A stretch of DNA of 64,000 bases from Sclerotinia nivalis (Eukaryota > Ascomycota > Leotiomycetes > Helotiales > Sclerotiniaceae), in assembly GCA_029531795.1 (NCBI GenBank), contig JAPEIS010000005.1, positions 2,540,001-2,604,000 on the forward strand, in the 5' to 3' direction. How positions within the stretch are numbered: the stretch's first letter is position 1; every line of letters begins with the position of its first letter. The position numbers and the translations under genes were made by a program. Of the stretch, positions 1 to 12,133 are shown piece after piece. Under the pieces are notes generated by a model. It had not been told where the DNA came from. It saw only the letters and a program-made list of their open reading frames with translations, and made no database searches.

Positions 1-779
1 CCTGCAAGGTATCTATCTTTCTATCTATCTATCTACGCATGCGAGTTCTCTTGCAGGCTGGTTTATAAAGCCACGGGCGCTAGGCGATATCACTTTCAAC
101 AAGCCACAAGAAAATTGTTTGAATAATGAAGGTTCTAAGTTTATATGCTGGCTGGAGTAGCAGCTTGATGAAGAATAGAATCGGACGCGAGGTTATATCA
201 ATCGTTAACATCGACAATTTATAATGTTTTGTTGCACATTTGAAAAGTTGACCCAATCTCCGTCCCTCCATCATTCCTTCCAAATTGGAACCAAATTGGT
301 AAAAATACATCGACTGAGAATAAGACTGCTTCTTGAGAACCTACTTCCTGTGTGGAAGAGAAGTGTGAAGGTTTACACGGGAGAGTGAACCGAGTCTTTA
401 CTGGTATTCAAACCTTCTTCCTTACACGCTTTTACCACGAATTCATCTTGCCTTTTCACCGATGTTATACATTGCACACTGTTAGAGAAATCTTCAACTT
501 CAGCTTCCTTTACCGCTGGGCTCTTCACTTCATTCTCCAAATTCTATTCGGTTTCGTCGTCTCAAAACTCACCATCTTCGAAGTCACAGTTTCAATGCTC
601 ATGCTCATACTGATAACTACATTTCAATTCATATTCATTCAATATCTGAATCTCACTCACACATTCAAGGAGTTCTCTACACAGCGTATCTTTACCCAAA
701 GCATATTTATTCCGTCGCAATCTAATTCTATATACAAATTCTCTAAATGACTTTATAACAACAAATACATCATATTCCA
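1..779. other. Flank downstream of the PKS gene
   Basis: No convincing gene. An open stretch at 352-750 (+) has no recognisable domain and lies where the PKS 3' untranslated region is expected. Bases 1-8 and 50-57 form an 8-bp inverted repeat (CCTGCAAG / CTTGCAGG) around a short CTAT microsatellite. Nothing here resembles a thioesterase or reductase domain, so the PKS does not seem to continue past its stop. Confidence 0.5.
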
Positions 780-3700
780 TCAAGCACTTGAGTTTGTTGG
801 AAACCCTACAATAACACGAATGGTACGTGCTTCCGGTTCCTCACCATCTGTCCAATCCACTGCGGCAAATCCAGCTCGGAGCATGTGTTCTTTCCAAAGC
901 GACTCATGTGTTACAGCATGCTCTCGACCATCCTCGAATAGCCACCATCCCTCGAACAATCCAACAGCAATATCCAACCAGAACATGTTCTGGGTAATCT
1001 CGACCAATGTTACGACACCATCATCTCGGAGCAGCTTACGAATCATCGTTAATGATGTGGTCAAGTTTCTTGTCGCGTGTATACAATTCGTTGAGATGAC
1101 GACGTGGAATGAGTGAACCCAAGATTCTTTTGGCTCTTTCTCGATATCCAATGTCGTAAACTCCATCTCAGGACAATCCTTGAATGTACGCTTGCCGGCT
1201 GCAACGAGCGATGCGGACAAGTCTGTGAAGACATACTCGAAGGGAATACCCAACTTCTGCAGATGGCGAACAATGTACTTAGTTGTACCACCTGTACCAG
1301 CTCCGACTTCCAGTATGCGGAATTTACCAGGTCTATCTGGATTTGCCATGGCTTTCTCAAGGTACTCACCCAATGCGATCGTGCCGGAGCGTACAAGAGG
1401 CCAGTTCTCGTAGAGATCATCAAGGGTTTTCTTGTTCTCTTTGTTACCGAACACGATTTGGAGACCATCCTTCTCACCAGTCAAACACCCCGCGAGCTCC
1501 TTTCCAACAGCCCCAGTGACTTTATGCACGCTAGCGTGAAGTGGGAATGCCGGAATGATCTCCTCATATATGGTCGATGCGGGCGTAGGATCGACAGGCT
1601 TTGACGTGCGAATGAATTGGCCTTGACCATTAACGGTGATGAGTCCACCATCTTCGAGCACTCGATACAGTTGGCGCACAAGTTGCTTGTGCTTGGGCAA
1701 GTGTGGAATCATGGGAGCGGTATCTCCAGCTTTGAGGGCAGACATATCGCAGCTTAACTTGGCGAATGCTTCCACGACGTATGCTAGCACAAGCGCAGCT
1801 TCATGTGGGTAGCATTCCTTCCAGAATCCCACAGCTTTGGTTTGGAAAGCAGCCCTTTCGTAGGCGTCTTTGTTTTCTGCGAAAAGCTTTTGAGCACGCT
1901 GGAACGATGGCGTCGAGTCACCTTCTGGAATAGTAGGCGATGCGCTTACTTTGGAAACGCCGTTGACTTTTGCTGCAGCCGGAGCAGAAGCTTCAACAGT
2001 CGCGCCTGGGACGACTCCTAGGGCAGAATCAATATGGTCACACACAGCCTGGATGTTTGGAAGGAAGAGGAACGTGTTGAGGTCAATTTCAAGCCCGAAA
2101 GAAGATTGAATCTCGTTCAAGACTTCTGTGACCAAGAGAGAATCGATTCCAATTTCTTCAAGCGTCGCATCAGGAGTAAGTTCATCCATTGGAACATCTG
2201 TGACATTGTGCAAAACCTCTAGGATCTTCGGTGTCCTACTAGACTGTGCAGGGGCTCCACCAGTTGCGGAAGCGGCGGCAACTATTGTGGGGGCAGAGGC
2301 ACCTGCTGGTTTTGGTGTAGGATTGGCACCCGGTCCACCCATATTGACACTTCTGAGCGAGCGTTGCAAGACGGATACCGAAGTTCGTGTAAAAACGAAT
2401 CCGATAAATGCAATCACAATTTTCTGCGACTTCTTATCAAAGATGTACACATCGCTAACCGTGCGCTCCTCGGTATCTTCAGTCAAGAGCGAGTATGCGA
2501 TCCATTCTTTAGCAGTAATGTCGAAAGTACCTCCAGTAACAACGCGATTGATTCCCTGGCAGAGTAGGACGTCTTTACCACTAGGATGTGCAAACCAATT
2601 GACGAGAACTCCGGCAAATTGCATCATTCCGTCAATGGTAGGCGTGTCATATAGAGCTTCGTCAGGAGAAAGCTTAGGATCTAGCTCCGCTGCAACCTTT
2701 CCTGCGGCTTCGTGACCCTGGTATGAAATGCTCTTGATACCATGGTACATCTCATCGAAGAAAATGAGTTTCTGCAGTGCGCGATAAATGTGCTTACCCT
2801 GCATCTTCTCTCCGTCTTCACTGCTCATGATTTGGAGGCACCTCTTGTATCCAATTAGAGCACTCCATTGCGTAATTGTATTGGCCAATCCAGGATCATC
2901 ACGCTTGTCGAGTCCCACTCTTCCGGTGACATGAATCTGAGACTCGCCACCCTCCTTTAGCTTACTGGAATATTCGAAATCCCAATAGTCTACGCCCGGT
3001 GTAATGCGGTTAAGTTTGATATAGATGTTCTTTCTAGCATCGAGACCGATTGGTGCACCTTTCATTGCCATTGAATCCATGTTAATGACGTGTGTTTTGA
3101 AGCTCGCACCATCCGTTAACATTAAGGTAGCGCGGGAAAGCAGCTCGACATAAAGAGATGCAGGCGCGAGGGCTTGGTTGGATGCGATATGGCCATTCAA
3201 TAGATACATGTAACGCGGGCTTTCGGGGTCGACAAGGAAAAGTGCTTCTTTCTTGCTTGAATCAGAGAATTCCAAGAACGAAATAAACTGATGCGAAGGG
3301 GGCATTTGTGCGATAGGGGCAATTGCTGTGACTGGTGCTGAAGGAGCTACCTGGTCAATGAAAGGAAGCCAATGCTTGGTCTTTTCAAATTGATATGGAG
3401 GAAGACTCTTGTACTCGAAATGAGCTCGTTGAATTCGGTGATAAGGCCAGAATTGAACATGGATGTCAGCTTTCCATAGTTCAACCGCAGTCTCTGCGAT
3501 AGAAGAAACTGCACTTGGGCCGTTCAAGAACGAGGGACAGTACAATTGCTCGCCTTCGCCACTAACGCTGTGCTTCACCAGTGACATAACAGACGATCCT
3601 TGACCTGCTTCTACCCAAATGCAAGACTTGAACTTCTGAGCAAGTCGCTGAACTGCTGAGGAAAAGTGAACGGGCTTGCGCGTATGTTGTGGAATTAACC

Positions 3701-6700
3701 ACGCTCCTGGTTCTTCAGCATTGTGCTCTTCAGTTGCTAGCTCAATGGGAATAGTAGGTTTCTTCCACTGTAAGCTGCTGGCAAGTTTCTCAAGACCTGG
3801 TAGTATACTCCCGGTTAAGGCCGAATGGAAACCATGTGTGACTTTCAGTCTCTTGACACGAAGCTTTTCGTCACTAACAGTGGTCTCGAAAGCACTTACA
3901 GCTTTAGCCGTACCCACAACTACGTGGTTTGTTGGATGGTTAAAACAAGCGATCTCTAACTTTCCGTCAGACGATGAGGCGTTGAATTTCTCCAGGGCAG
4001 TCTTGATCGTCGCTTGGTCTGCTTGGACAGAAAGCATGGATCCTCGCTCCTCGCCCCATAATTTTCCGATGAGCTCTGCTCGGCCAACAACTAATTTTAT
4101 AGCATCGCCAAGAGATAAGGAACCCGAAATGCACAATGCAGTCAACTGACCGAAGCTATGTCCTACCATGGAGCTGACACGCATCCCACTGTCGATCCAG
4201 GACATAGCGGATGCATATTGGGTTGCAAAGAGAACAGCGTGAAGAGTTGGCAAGTGCTGAATGCTTTCGCGTTCATATATAACTGGGAATATGCTTCCAT
4301 GCCCGAGTTTGTGCAATTCAAAATCGCATGCATCTAGATGAGATTTTAGAAGTGTGGATTGCTCCACAGCCTCTTTTGAAAGACCAATAAAATCGCCCTC
4401 CTGCCCGCCGAAGACCATGACGACCGGACGCGAGGTAGGGTTGGAGTCTTTCACTGGGGTTTCAGTACCTGCGATAATACTCTTGAGTAGCTTCTCCAGA
4501 TCGTCTAAATCAGTAACGGCTTTTGTAACTGAGTAGGCAAGCGTATGGTTGGCTCTGTCCGTCAAGTTGAAGAGAACGTCTGAAAGAAGATGGGCAGTAT
4601 TCGTAGAAGATAATCGCTCTCCTTCTATAAGTGTCACAAGCTTTCTCGCATACGCGATCAAACTAGATTCCGAAGCAGCAGATAGGTAGAAAGGCTGCTT
4701 CCCAGTAATAGTTGGTCGTTCACTCAAAGTCTTAGAAGACTCAAGCTCAGCCTCACGGACAGCAACGACGGCATTACTACCTGCTGCACCGTAGCTGTTG
4801 ATACAGGCAAGCTTCGAAGATGTCTTCCAAGGCGTGGAAGTCTTCGCAATAGTCATCATATCTGGCTCAAGTGCCGGAATCTTTGGGTTCAAACTGTTGT
4901 AGCTAGCTTGCCCTAGGATGGTGTTGTGTTTCATCATGAGGAGAACCTTGATAAGTCCAGCGACACCAGCAGAAGCTTCTGTGTGGCCAATATGGCCTTT
5001 GACAGAGCCAAAATGGAGCATTTCTTTACGGTCAGAGCCACCAAAAGCGTCACGAATACTCTGGCATTCGATTGGGTCGCCGACTTGAGTTCCTGTAGAT
5101 ACATTATTAGATTGATTCCATGAGTTTTTGATGGGAGATTCTTACCGGTGCCATGAGCTTCAACGTATGTGACGCTAGACGAGGGAGCGTTTGCCATACT
5201 AAGCACCTTCTTGTAAACGGTCGTTTGAGAAGAGGAGCATGGAACAGTGATATGAGCATCATTGTGATTCTGGTTCACAGCCGACCCAACAATCACACCC
5301 AAAATGTGATCACCCTCCTCAATAGCAGCTGAGAGAGATTTGAGTACCACAGCCGCAACACCTTCTCCACGGCAGTAACCATCAGCAGAGGCATCAAATG
5401 GTTTACAGCCACCGGAAGGACTCAAGAATCCTGCGGCAGCCAGATTCTGGTAATCGTAAGGACTGCTAAAAATATTCGTTCCACCAGCAATTGCACGCGA
5501 GCAATCTCCTGATTGAATTGCTCGACAAGCAGTATTTATAGCCACTAGAGATGAAGAACATGCAGTGTCAATCGTCATGGCCGGACCCGAAAATCCAAAT
5601 TGATGCGCAATTCTTCCACTGAAGAACGCGCGCGATGTTCCCAACATAGAATATGCGTTTGGTGGATGACATGCAACATTATCATAATAGTTGTTTGCCA
5701 CAGCACCAATATAGCAGCCATAATCGTTCGGCTGGTTCTCACCAGCAGGGCCGAAATGACCCGAAGATTCCAGAGCTTCGTAAACGACTTCCAGTAGAAC
5801 TCTCTTCTCAGGATCCCAGGAGACGGCTTCGCGTCCTGATTTCTTAAAGAAACGGTGGTCAAAACTCTCCGGGTCATCAATGAAGTTTCCCCAGAATTCA
5901 GTGTTGCTATGGTCAGCTAGTCTGTGGTTGTTTATATTCAGGCGGTCGGCGGGCACTTTTTGAACCATGGAAACGCCTGATGAGAGGAGATCCCAGAATT
6001 TATCCACATCATTGGCGCCGGGAAATCGACACGACATGCCAACTACTGCGACTGAATGTGGTGGGTATTTTGCTTTTAGCTCCCCATTTATACCATTAAC
6101 CCCGTTGGTGCCATTGGTGCCATTAATGCTGTGGATACCATTAACCCCATTGATACCGTCCGTGGTACCGTTTCTCTGTGAAAGACTCAGAGGTAAAACA
6201 CCCTCCTCGAAAGCAAACGTAATGACATTTGGGCTCTCATTTGAAGAAGCGTCCAAAGTGCTCCGCATAGTCGTGTACCAGTCAGCAGTGTGGAGCAGGA
6301 TACTCTCAATTGCAATATCAGTAATTGAGACATCACCAGCTATCGGTTCTCCGGTGGTATTCATCCGTAAAGGGGCTTTAAGTTGGGAAGTTGCAGGATA
6401 CTGAAGACCTTTGGCGGATTGTGTGAAGGCTTTTAGCTTTTGAGCTGCCGCAGTGTGGTCGGCAGCTGAGTGGAATCGCCCGTTGATATCTACGGTTTTG
6501 GCACGGAGACCAGCTTCTTTCAATGCCTCTGTGAGCTTCTTCTCATCTTGTCCTTGAGCAGTGACTGTGACGCAAGTGTTGTCGGTAATGCATGAGATGT
6601 AAGCCTGTATATGAATGAGCGATCTGGGTCAAAGAGAACGATTTCAATGGGATCTTACGTGTGAATATCCGCTTAATATCCCTTCAAGTTGAGCTTTCGA

Positions 6701-7288
6701 GAACTGGTCCTGCTTCCACCGAACGGAAAGAGCACACACTGGGCTCAAGGACTCCACAGACATAACATTTTGATCAATGTATGCACCGATGCACATTGCT
6801 AGACGCAAACTAGTGGCGGTATTCACGGCCAATTGCTCCTCATTTCCAGATAAGTCAATCGCTGCAGCCGTAAGAAAGCCAGTGCAGAAGCCTTGAACGC
6901 CATACTTTTGCAAAGAGCGAAGTGTGTGGCTGTAATCAGATCCAGCATCTGTGTTGTCCATGTGTTGGACGTATAATGTGATTTGCAAAAGAACTGCGAA
7001 AGGTAATGCAGCAACATTAAGAAGCTTATCGGCTGGTACGGACAGTTTCCCTGACTTTAGCCATTGTGAAAGGGATTCGATGGATTCAGCTGCGGGGACC
7101 TGTTTCAACGAGGTATCCGAAGCAGTCAACTGCCCAAAAAGCTTGGGCAGGTCTTTGAGTGTTGAATTTAGAGACTCGCAAAGAGTCTCATGGCTCAGCA
7201 AGACTTTTCGGAGTTGATCCAGTTCTTGCGATGCAGGAAGGCGAGCTTGAGGACCGCACAGGAATAATGTCGTCGTTGAGATAGCCAT
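780..7288 (-). CDS. Non-reducing polyketide synthase, SAT-KS-AT-PT-ACP-MT
   Basis: Iterative type I PKS that should build an aromatic, C-methylated polyketide from a starter acyl unit and malonyl-CoA in the cytosol. Three exons (7288-6659, 6604-5146, 5092-780; introns 54 and 53 nt) close exactly to 2133 residues. Domains in order: SAT about 1-350 (Cys135 in GFCTG, His255 in GRFHS); KS about 395-800 (Cys559 in DTACSSS, His694 in VEAHGTG, His733 in GHIGHTEA); malonyl AT about 915-1230 (Ser1009 in GHSFGQ); PT about 1305-1610 (His1331, Asp1517); one ACP with phosphopantetheine Ser1681 (GIDSLL); methyltransferase about 1770-2130 with SAM motif ILEVGAGTGG at 1956-1965. All catalytic residues are present. 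The protein stops directly after the methyltransferase; no TE or reductase is encoded. An Asn-Gly repeat links SAT and KS. The 7288 start gives a standard SAT N-terminus. Product unknown. Confidence 0.95.
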
Positions 7289-7864
7289 TATGTGCGGATT
7301 TTTGAAAGATTTAAAAAGTTGTATAAGGTTGTATCTTGATCAAGGAAAACATAAGTTACGATGCGCCGAGCAGCAATATATAAACTTCAAGAGTGAGGAT
7401 TTCAATACAATTCGACACATGCTACTAGTCGCTCAAACACGTATTCTCATCAGGTGAGTTTGATATCAAAATTGTAGATCTACCACAAGTCTAGTACATA
7501 GTGGATATCAAACACATAAGCTACCTGCAGCGAGCGGGTATTTATGCAGATAAGCAAGAATCCTTCGACAGCACACTACCGTTGAAGCTGCATGTCCTCC
7601 ATATTGCGGGTATTACATGGTAGACGGAAATCTTTTTATATTTTTCTACTTCGAGCATAGCAATCAAAGAAGCGGGGAGCTAGCAAGCTCATCAAACGAT
7701 CGTCTATCTCTATGTTACACTCAAACACCCATCTACACACGTGCGTTTACCAGCTTGAGCTCTACAATCTAACAAATATCACAAGTGGGGTTGAAATACG
7801 GAAAGATGTTCCATTTGTGGTAATCTAACTTATTTACAAGGAGAAAGATTGAATGCTTGACTGC
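7289..7864. other. Intergenic region between PKS and serine hydrolase genes
   Basis: This 576-bp gap carries the PKS promoter and the hydrolase 3' end. No coding sequence is apparent. Both flanking genes are on the minus strand, so they are tandem rather than divergent and cannot share this as a bidirectional promoter. Confidence 0.6.
7377..7383 (-). promoter_or_regulatory. TATA-like element of the PKS gene
   Basis: The minus strand reads TTATATA about 90 bases before the PKS start codon, a usual distance for a fungal TATA box allowing a short 5' leader. The hydrolase gene has a similar element at a similar distance. Inferred from position only. Confidence 0.35.
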
Positions 7865-8677
7865 CTAAGGTATTACACCAGTCCGCTTGCTCATCGCCAG
7901 AATCTCGTTCGAAACAACAGCAACATCTGCAGCTCGGATTACTACACGATGATCACCATCCCATTCCACCAGTCGAGTTGTCCCTGCCTTACAAAAGTCT
8001 TTGAAAAGCCGACGATGATTAGCAATGCCTGGGTCTTTCAATCCATGAACATGCAGAGTAGGAAGTGTCAGAACATGATCTGATCCTTGAAGGAATGAAC
8101 CGGTGACTTGAGCAAAGGCCCCAGTAGTCAGCTCATCAGCATCAGCTAGTGCGAGCGAGTCCGTCAGCAACGGATCCAGCGCGACCAAAGGAGCACGACC
8201 GGCCAAAAGGATGGCAAATTTGAAATCCGAGCCAGCCTTAGCTTGGCCCAGCTTCTCCGCTCGAAGCTGTTGACGAAGCAGCAAACTAGCAGCAAGTTTG
8301 GCGCCTTGACTGAAGCCCATGATAGCAACCCAGTCGCCAGTGGCGCCAAGGGCGTCATCGCCATCCATTGCTTCTTTCAAAGTCATGTCAAGGTCATCAC
8401 AGATGACGTCAGGTCCAGGATTGGGTTGCTCAGGTCTCCATCGTAGCCAACGGCGAAATGGCTGTAGGTGAGCGTAGGTGGGTAAAACACCAGGATCGGC
8501 GGGTGATAGATAGGGCGCATCAGGAAAAACGAGTCTGAATGTGCCGTTGAGAGCTCGAAATAGACCCCGGCATTGAAGGCGGAAAGCTTCAGCGTTGACA
8601 CCCCCGCCGTGAAGACAAAGAATGCGGGGCAGATGAAGGTCGCCTAGGGTGACGGTTGAGGGTATGTTGACAGTCAT
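7865..8677 (-). CDS. FSH-family serine hydrolase (candidate trans-acting thioesterase)
   Basis: Alpha/beta-hydrolase of the FSH1 family, 270 residues, intronless. It has the N-terminal ILCLHGGG oxyanion region, the nucleophile elbow GFSQG (Ser123), an acid residue in HGLKDPG (Asp215) and the C-terminal histidine in DGDHRVV (His243), giving a complete catalytic triad. In fungal polyketide loci, members of this family such as CitA (citrinin) and LovG (lovastatin) hydrolyse or proofread acyl thioesters on PKS carriers. The adjacent PKS lacks its own release domain, so a role in product off-loading is an attractive inference. The start at 8677 is chosen because upstream in-frame sequence overlaps a TATA-like run and is not needed for the fold. 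Same strand as the PKS, 576 bp away. Confidence 0.88.
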   Translation of the reverse strand: MTVNIPSTVTLGDLHLPRILCLHGGGVNAEAFRLQCRGLFRALNGTFRLVFPDAPYLSPADPGVLPTYAHLQPFRRWLRWRPEQPNPGPDVICDDLDMTLKEAMDGDDALGATGDWVAIMGFSQGAKLAASLLLRQQLRAEKLGQAKAGSDFKFAILLAGRAPLVALDPLLTDSLALADADELTTGAFAQVTGSFLQGSDHVLTLPTLHVHGLKDPGIANHRRLFKDFCKAGTTRLVEWDGDHRVVIRAADVAVVSNEILAMSKRTGVIP

Positions 8678-11096
8678 GTTGAAAATAGTAGTATGTTCTT
8701 GATGGGATTGCTCTAGTGTTGCTCGTCTGGAACACTGGGAACACAAACATGCATATATATACAATAGGGTTAGCGAATGCGGATGGAACCTTACTAAAAC
8801 TCCTTAGGGAAAGAGTATTGGCCAGGCAAGCCAGCGTCATGGCTATCACAACGCAGTGGATACTTCGTGCTTTATCAGGCCGTAGTTGGCCGCAGCAGAG
8901 ACAATATCGATGTGATGATATGAAGTACATCAGCATAATAGATGCAAGGATTACGATCCTTATAAGCCACCATCGACATTGACTCTCGATAGTTCGCAAT
9001 CTATCGTGAGCGACGACACAGCGCACCGACCCTGAACAATTATAACAAAGTGAGTTATGTGAAATTCTTCAACGTGCTGCATGCATGGCTGACAGTGCAT
9101 ACACCTCCCCTGATGCTAAGACTGAATGGCAAACAAGCTTATCTTCCCGCAGACTCTTGTTAATTTTCGGGTATATACCCCCACCGCCATGTTCTTCATC
9201 AAATGCAGATTGATCGCTTGGCCACGCAATTGCTCCAACGCTACTTCAGAAGTAAGCACCGCGTGAATCATACCATTATGCTCTATTGTTTCCCAACCAC
9301 CGTCTGTTCACTCCTTCAAAGATGGGATGATCAACGGGCAAAGTGATTTCAAGCTTCTTGACCACGATGCATGCACAGCTTCCTTCGTATATTTCCGGCG
9401 TCTAATCTCAAAGGCCAGCTGTTAGACCCACGACTTTTCGTAAGCACTTGCGAACTTTGGGTATACTTTCTTGAAAGACATGTAGATGAATGAAAGATGT
9501 TTGTAAATTGGATCATGCCAAGAATGAGAATCGCTACTCTTCTGCGTTTTTACAAGCGACGAAAAGACTAGAATGGAATGCAATTCCACAGCGAAGAAGG
9601 AATTCTAATACATGAAACGGTGACTAATCTAGACTTTTGAAGATTTGGTCAGCGGGACTACGGAAATAGTGGGAACTAAAATGTCGGCAGCGGGCAAAGC
9701 GCCGACAACTGGACAGAGAGCGTGGGGTGTGGGGCGCTATATGGAACTGCTGCTGGCTTTCTCGCGACCCCGGAAATAACAGTTTTTGTAGTGGACTCTC
9801 CATAACCAATTACAACCAGTTCCGCTGGATTCTTCACGTTGTTGAACTAAATTGTCAGATCGTCGGAGAAAATGGAGCCAATAGACTACAGTCCTCGCAA
9901 TGGCGGGACCCCTCGAAACCCCTCAGTCCCGAGGCCTTGGCAGTTGGCACAGACTAACGGCTGATCAGTTAGACTTGATCAGTCGATTTAAGTTTAGGTT
10001 CAAATTGAGGCTAATGAGCCACGCGTATGATATTCAGGGTCTAAATGAGAGATTAATGGGTTATTAATAAATATACGAAGATAAGCTCACATTAATGCGG
10101 CTTTGTGGATACACGGGGCGTCCCGTCCACTTGCACCGTATTCCAGGCTCAGAATCTGCAATATGAGGTCGACTAGAGCTATCAAAAAGCTACATCCGGC
10201 GCCCGTCTCACGTCAGATATGTTTCACTCACAAACTACCCTGGAATATCTTATCCCGTTTGCAAGCAATCCAATCGGGACACCACTGGAAATAATGGTGC
10301 TCCAATCGGTACCCAGTCCTATTACTCAAACGCGAGGCGTGATGCGACTCATGCGACTTGATGAAAAAATAGCACACAGCTTGACATTTGACATAATAAA
10401 ACGGTTAAATTCTTTTATGGTAAGATTAAGCTTAATTTGATACGTTGTGCAACTTCGTTTTTAGTGGAGACCCATCAACCGACTACCCTGCACTGATATT
10501 CGTGGATAAATAGGGAAGCGGATGCTAAAGTGGGTTTGAGGCTCGCGGAAATGGGTATCTCATCCATACAACTTCAATACAAGACAAATCAGTTGATTTT
10601 GTCTATCGATACCTATGAGGACATGGATTGATGTTGGAAGATTAATCCATAGAACTTCCGGGGGGGGCAGACCAATGCCATGTATCTTGTATAGTGTTTG
10701 TGTTCACGCAAATTTCGACAGATAGACTATTTTACACTCGCTTCATGTATCACATTCACAAAAATAGAGTATTATTTTAATTTTGTTGCTGTCCAAACAA
10801 GCTTTCTTACTAATCCTTTTAGACATATTTTCTAAGCTTTTTACGGTAATCACGCCACTTAATCTGGCTTCCTGCTTCCGTCTATGATCAAGCTTTCTAT
10901 TGGTGAAATTGGCTCTTCCCACTGTGCGCTAAAGCAGGTACATCGTAGCCTATTGAATGATTGACTGCATTATGTAATATTCCCTCGCTAAATTCTTACA
11001 TCCATGACGAAATGCAAATCCACCAAAAATTTGAAAAAGGAGTCCGAAAAAGTCCGACCCCAGTCAAAATCAGCCACTGACAGCATCTCCCGAAAT
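8678..11096. other. 2.4-kb gene-free stretch inside the putative polyketide locus
   Basis: Only short, domain-free open frames occur on either strand. The first part holds the hydrolase promoter. The rest is AT-rich and has no recognisable transposon ends or decayed gene family that I can identify by eye. Confidence 0.45.
8753..8762 (-). promoter_or_regulatory. TATA-like run upstream of the hydrolase gene
   Basis: A ten-base alternating TA run lies 76-85 bases before the chosen hydrolase start codon, like the element upstream of the PKS. It supports the start at 8677 over a longer upstream frame that would place this run inside the coding region. Position-based inference. Confidence 0.35.
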
Positions 11097-11458
11097 TCAA
11101 GCCTTTCCCGAACCGACCTCCTGTCGCAACAGCACCATCGCTGGTTTCTTTACGAAGTTTTGTAAATCCGCTTTACACTCAATGCCTTCTTTGGTCTTCA
11201 GCGCAGCATCCCGGGCTTCGATACTAGCCCAAGTCACAGCACCTTCGTAAGAAAACGGGCTATCGTCGGGCAGTTTCCATAGCGTCCAGGATATGATGAC
11301 TGATGGACCGAGCAATTTGGCGACTAGTGGCATATGAACATTGAGGTAATAGTCGACGTCTAGTTCGGCATCGTGATCGTAGAGATTCTGCTTTATGTTA
11401 AGTATTTTTCAATAGAATTTGGGAAACCAAGATTACCTACTGTGAAAGTTACGGGCAT
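11097..11458 (-). CDS. EthD-type dimeric alpha/beta-barrel protein
   Basis: Two exons (11458-11441 and 11387-11097, 53-nt intron) join in frame to a 102-residue protein. The first exon is only six codons (MPVTFT). The layout is that of EthD-domain ferredoxin-like proteins: a short first strand, then a DVDYYLNVHMPLV helix with the family's conserved H-M-P-L-V, followed by alternating strands and a VTWASIEARDAAL helix. In fungal aromatic polyketide pathways, EthD-type proteins act as decarboxylases or cyclases (for example in anthraquinone clusters); other members have no known role. With a non-reducing PKS 4 kb away, a tailoring function is possible but unproven. Fold assignment is by sequence pattern only. 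Confidence 0.72.
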
Positions 11459-12133
11459 TTTGTCAAGTTGGTGATTTTTTGACCTTCGTCTCGTGGTGGA
11501 AAATCTTCAAAGAAAGCTTGGTTCAATGAGGGGATATCGCTGGGTAAACGTGCACACACACACATCTTATCATAAATAGTGCTAGTTCTAGTGCTAGTGT
11601 TAAGCTAGACTCTGGGGTATAAATTAAATTATATCACTAGTACTTTAGACTACTTAGACTAGATGAATCATCGGCATCCACATACCTCTTTTTGTCCGAA
11701 TCGTCACACATTTGCACCAATCATAATTAGACTCGGCAAGCTTTAACCGGATAAGATTGTCGAAGCACAGGGATAAACAAATCAATATTTGATTAGACAC
11801 GGGAATAATTTATTAGATAGCTTGGGTGGTTTAGATTGGGTGAATCGGAAAACAATCGAGTCCGGAGTAGCCAAAGGGTGGATCACACTTTCATTGATTT
11901 TAACCTTCATCTACACACGGATGTATCTTTCTCCTCTATTTTTCATCCTGTAAGCTCTACTCACACACACTTTATTGCTGAGTCAAAAGCCATCCACCCA
12001 CCTTGCGCCTTTGACTCTCGTACTTGCTTGTCCTTTGTCTTGTCCGTTGTCTGACAAGAATCATTTTGCCATTCCCACTTCCATTCCTACTGCTCCTCCA
12101 TACTGCAGAAGCTTCAGGCTCAATTCCACAATC
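11459..12133. other. Intergenic region between EthD-type and PEBP genes
   Basis: Divergent genes share this 675-bp spacer, so it probably carries both promoters. Bases 11575-11665 are rich in CTAG and TTAGAC words. A pyrimidine-rich run with CA repeats precedes the PEBP gene. No coding sequence seen. Confidence 0.5.

Noticed and set aside
352..750. 132-codon plus-strand frame downstream of the PKS
   Set aside because: Phe/Ile/Thr-rich, no domain, located in the expected PKS 3' untranslated region.
2128..2715. 195-codon plus-strand frame inside the PKS
   Set aside because: Antisense shadow of the PT/ACP coding region.
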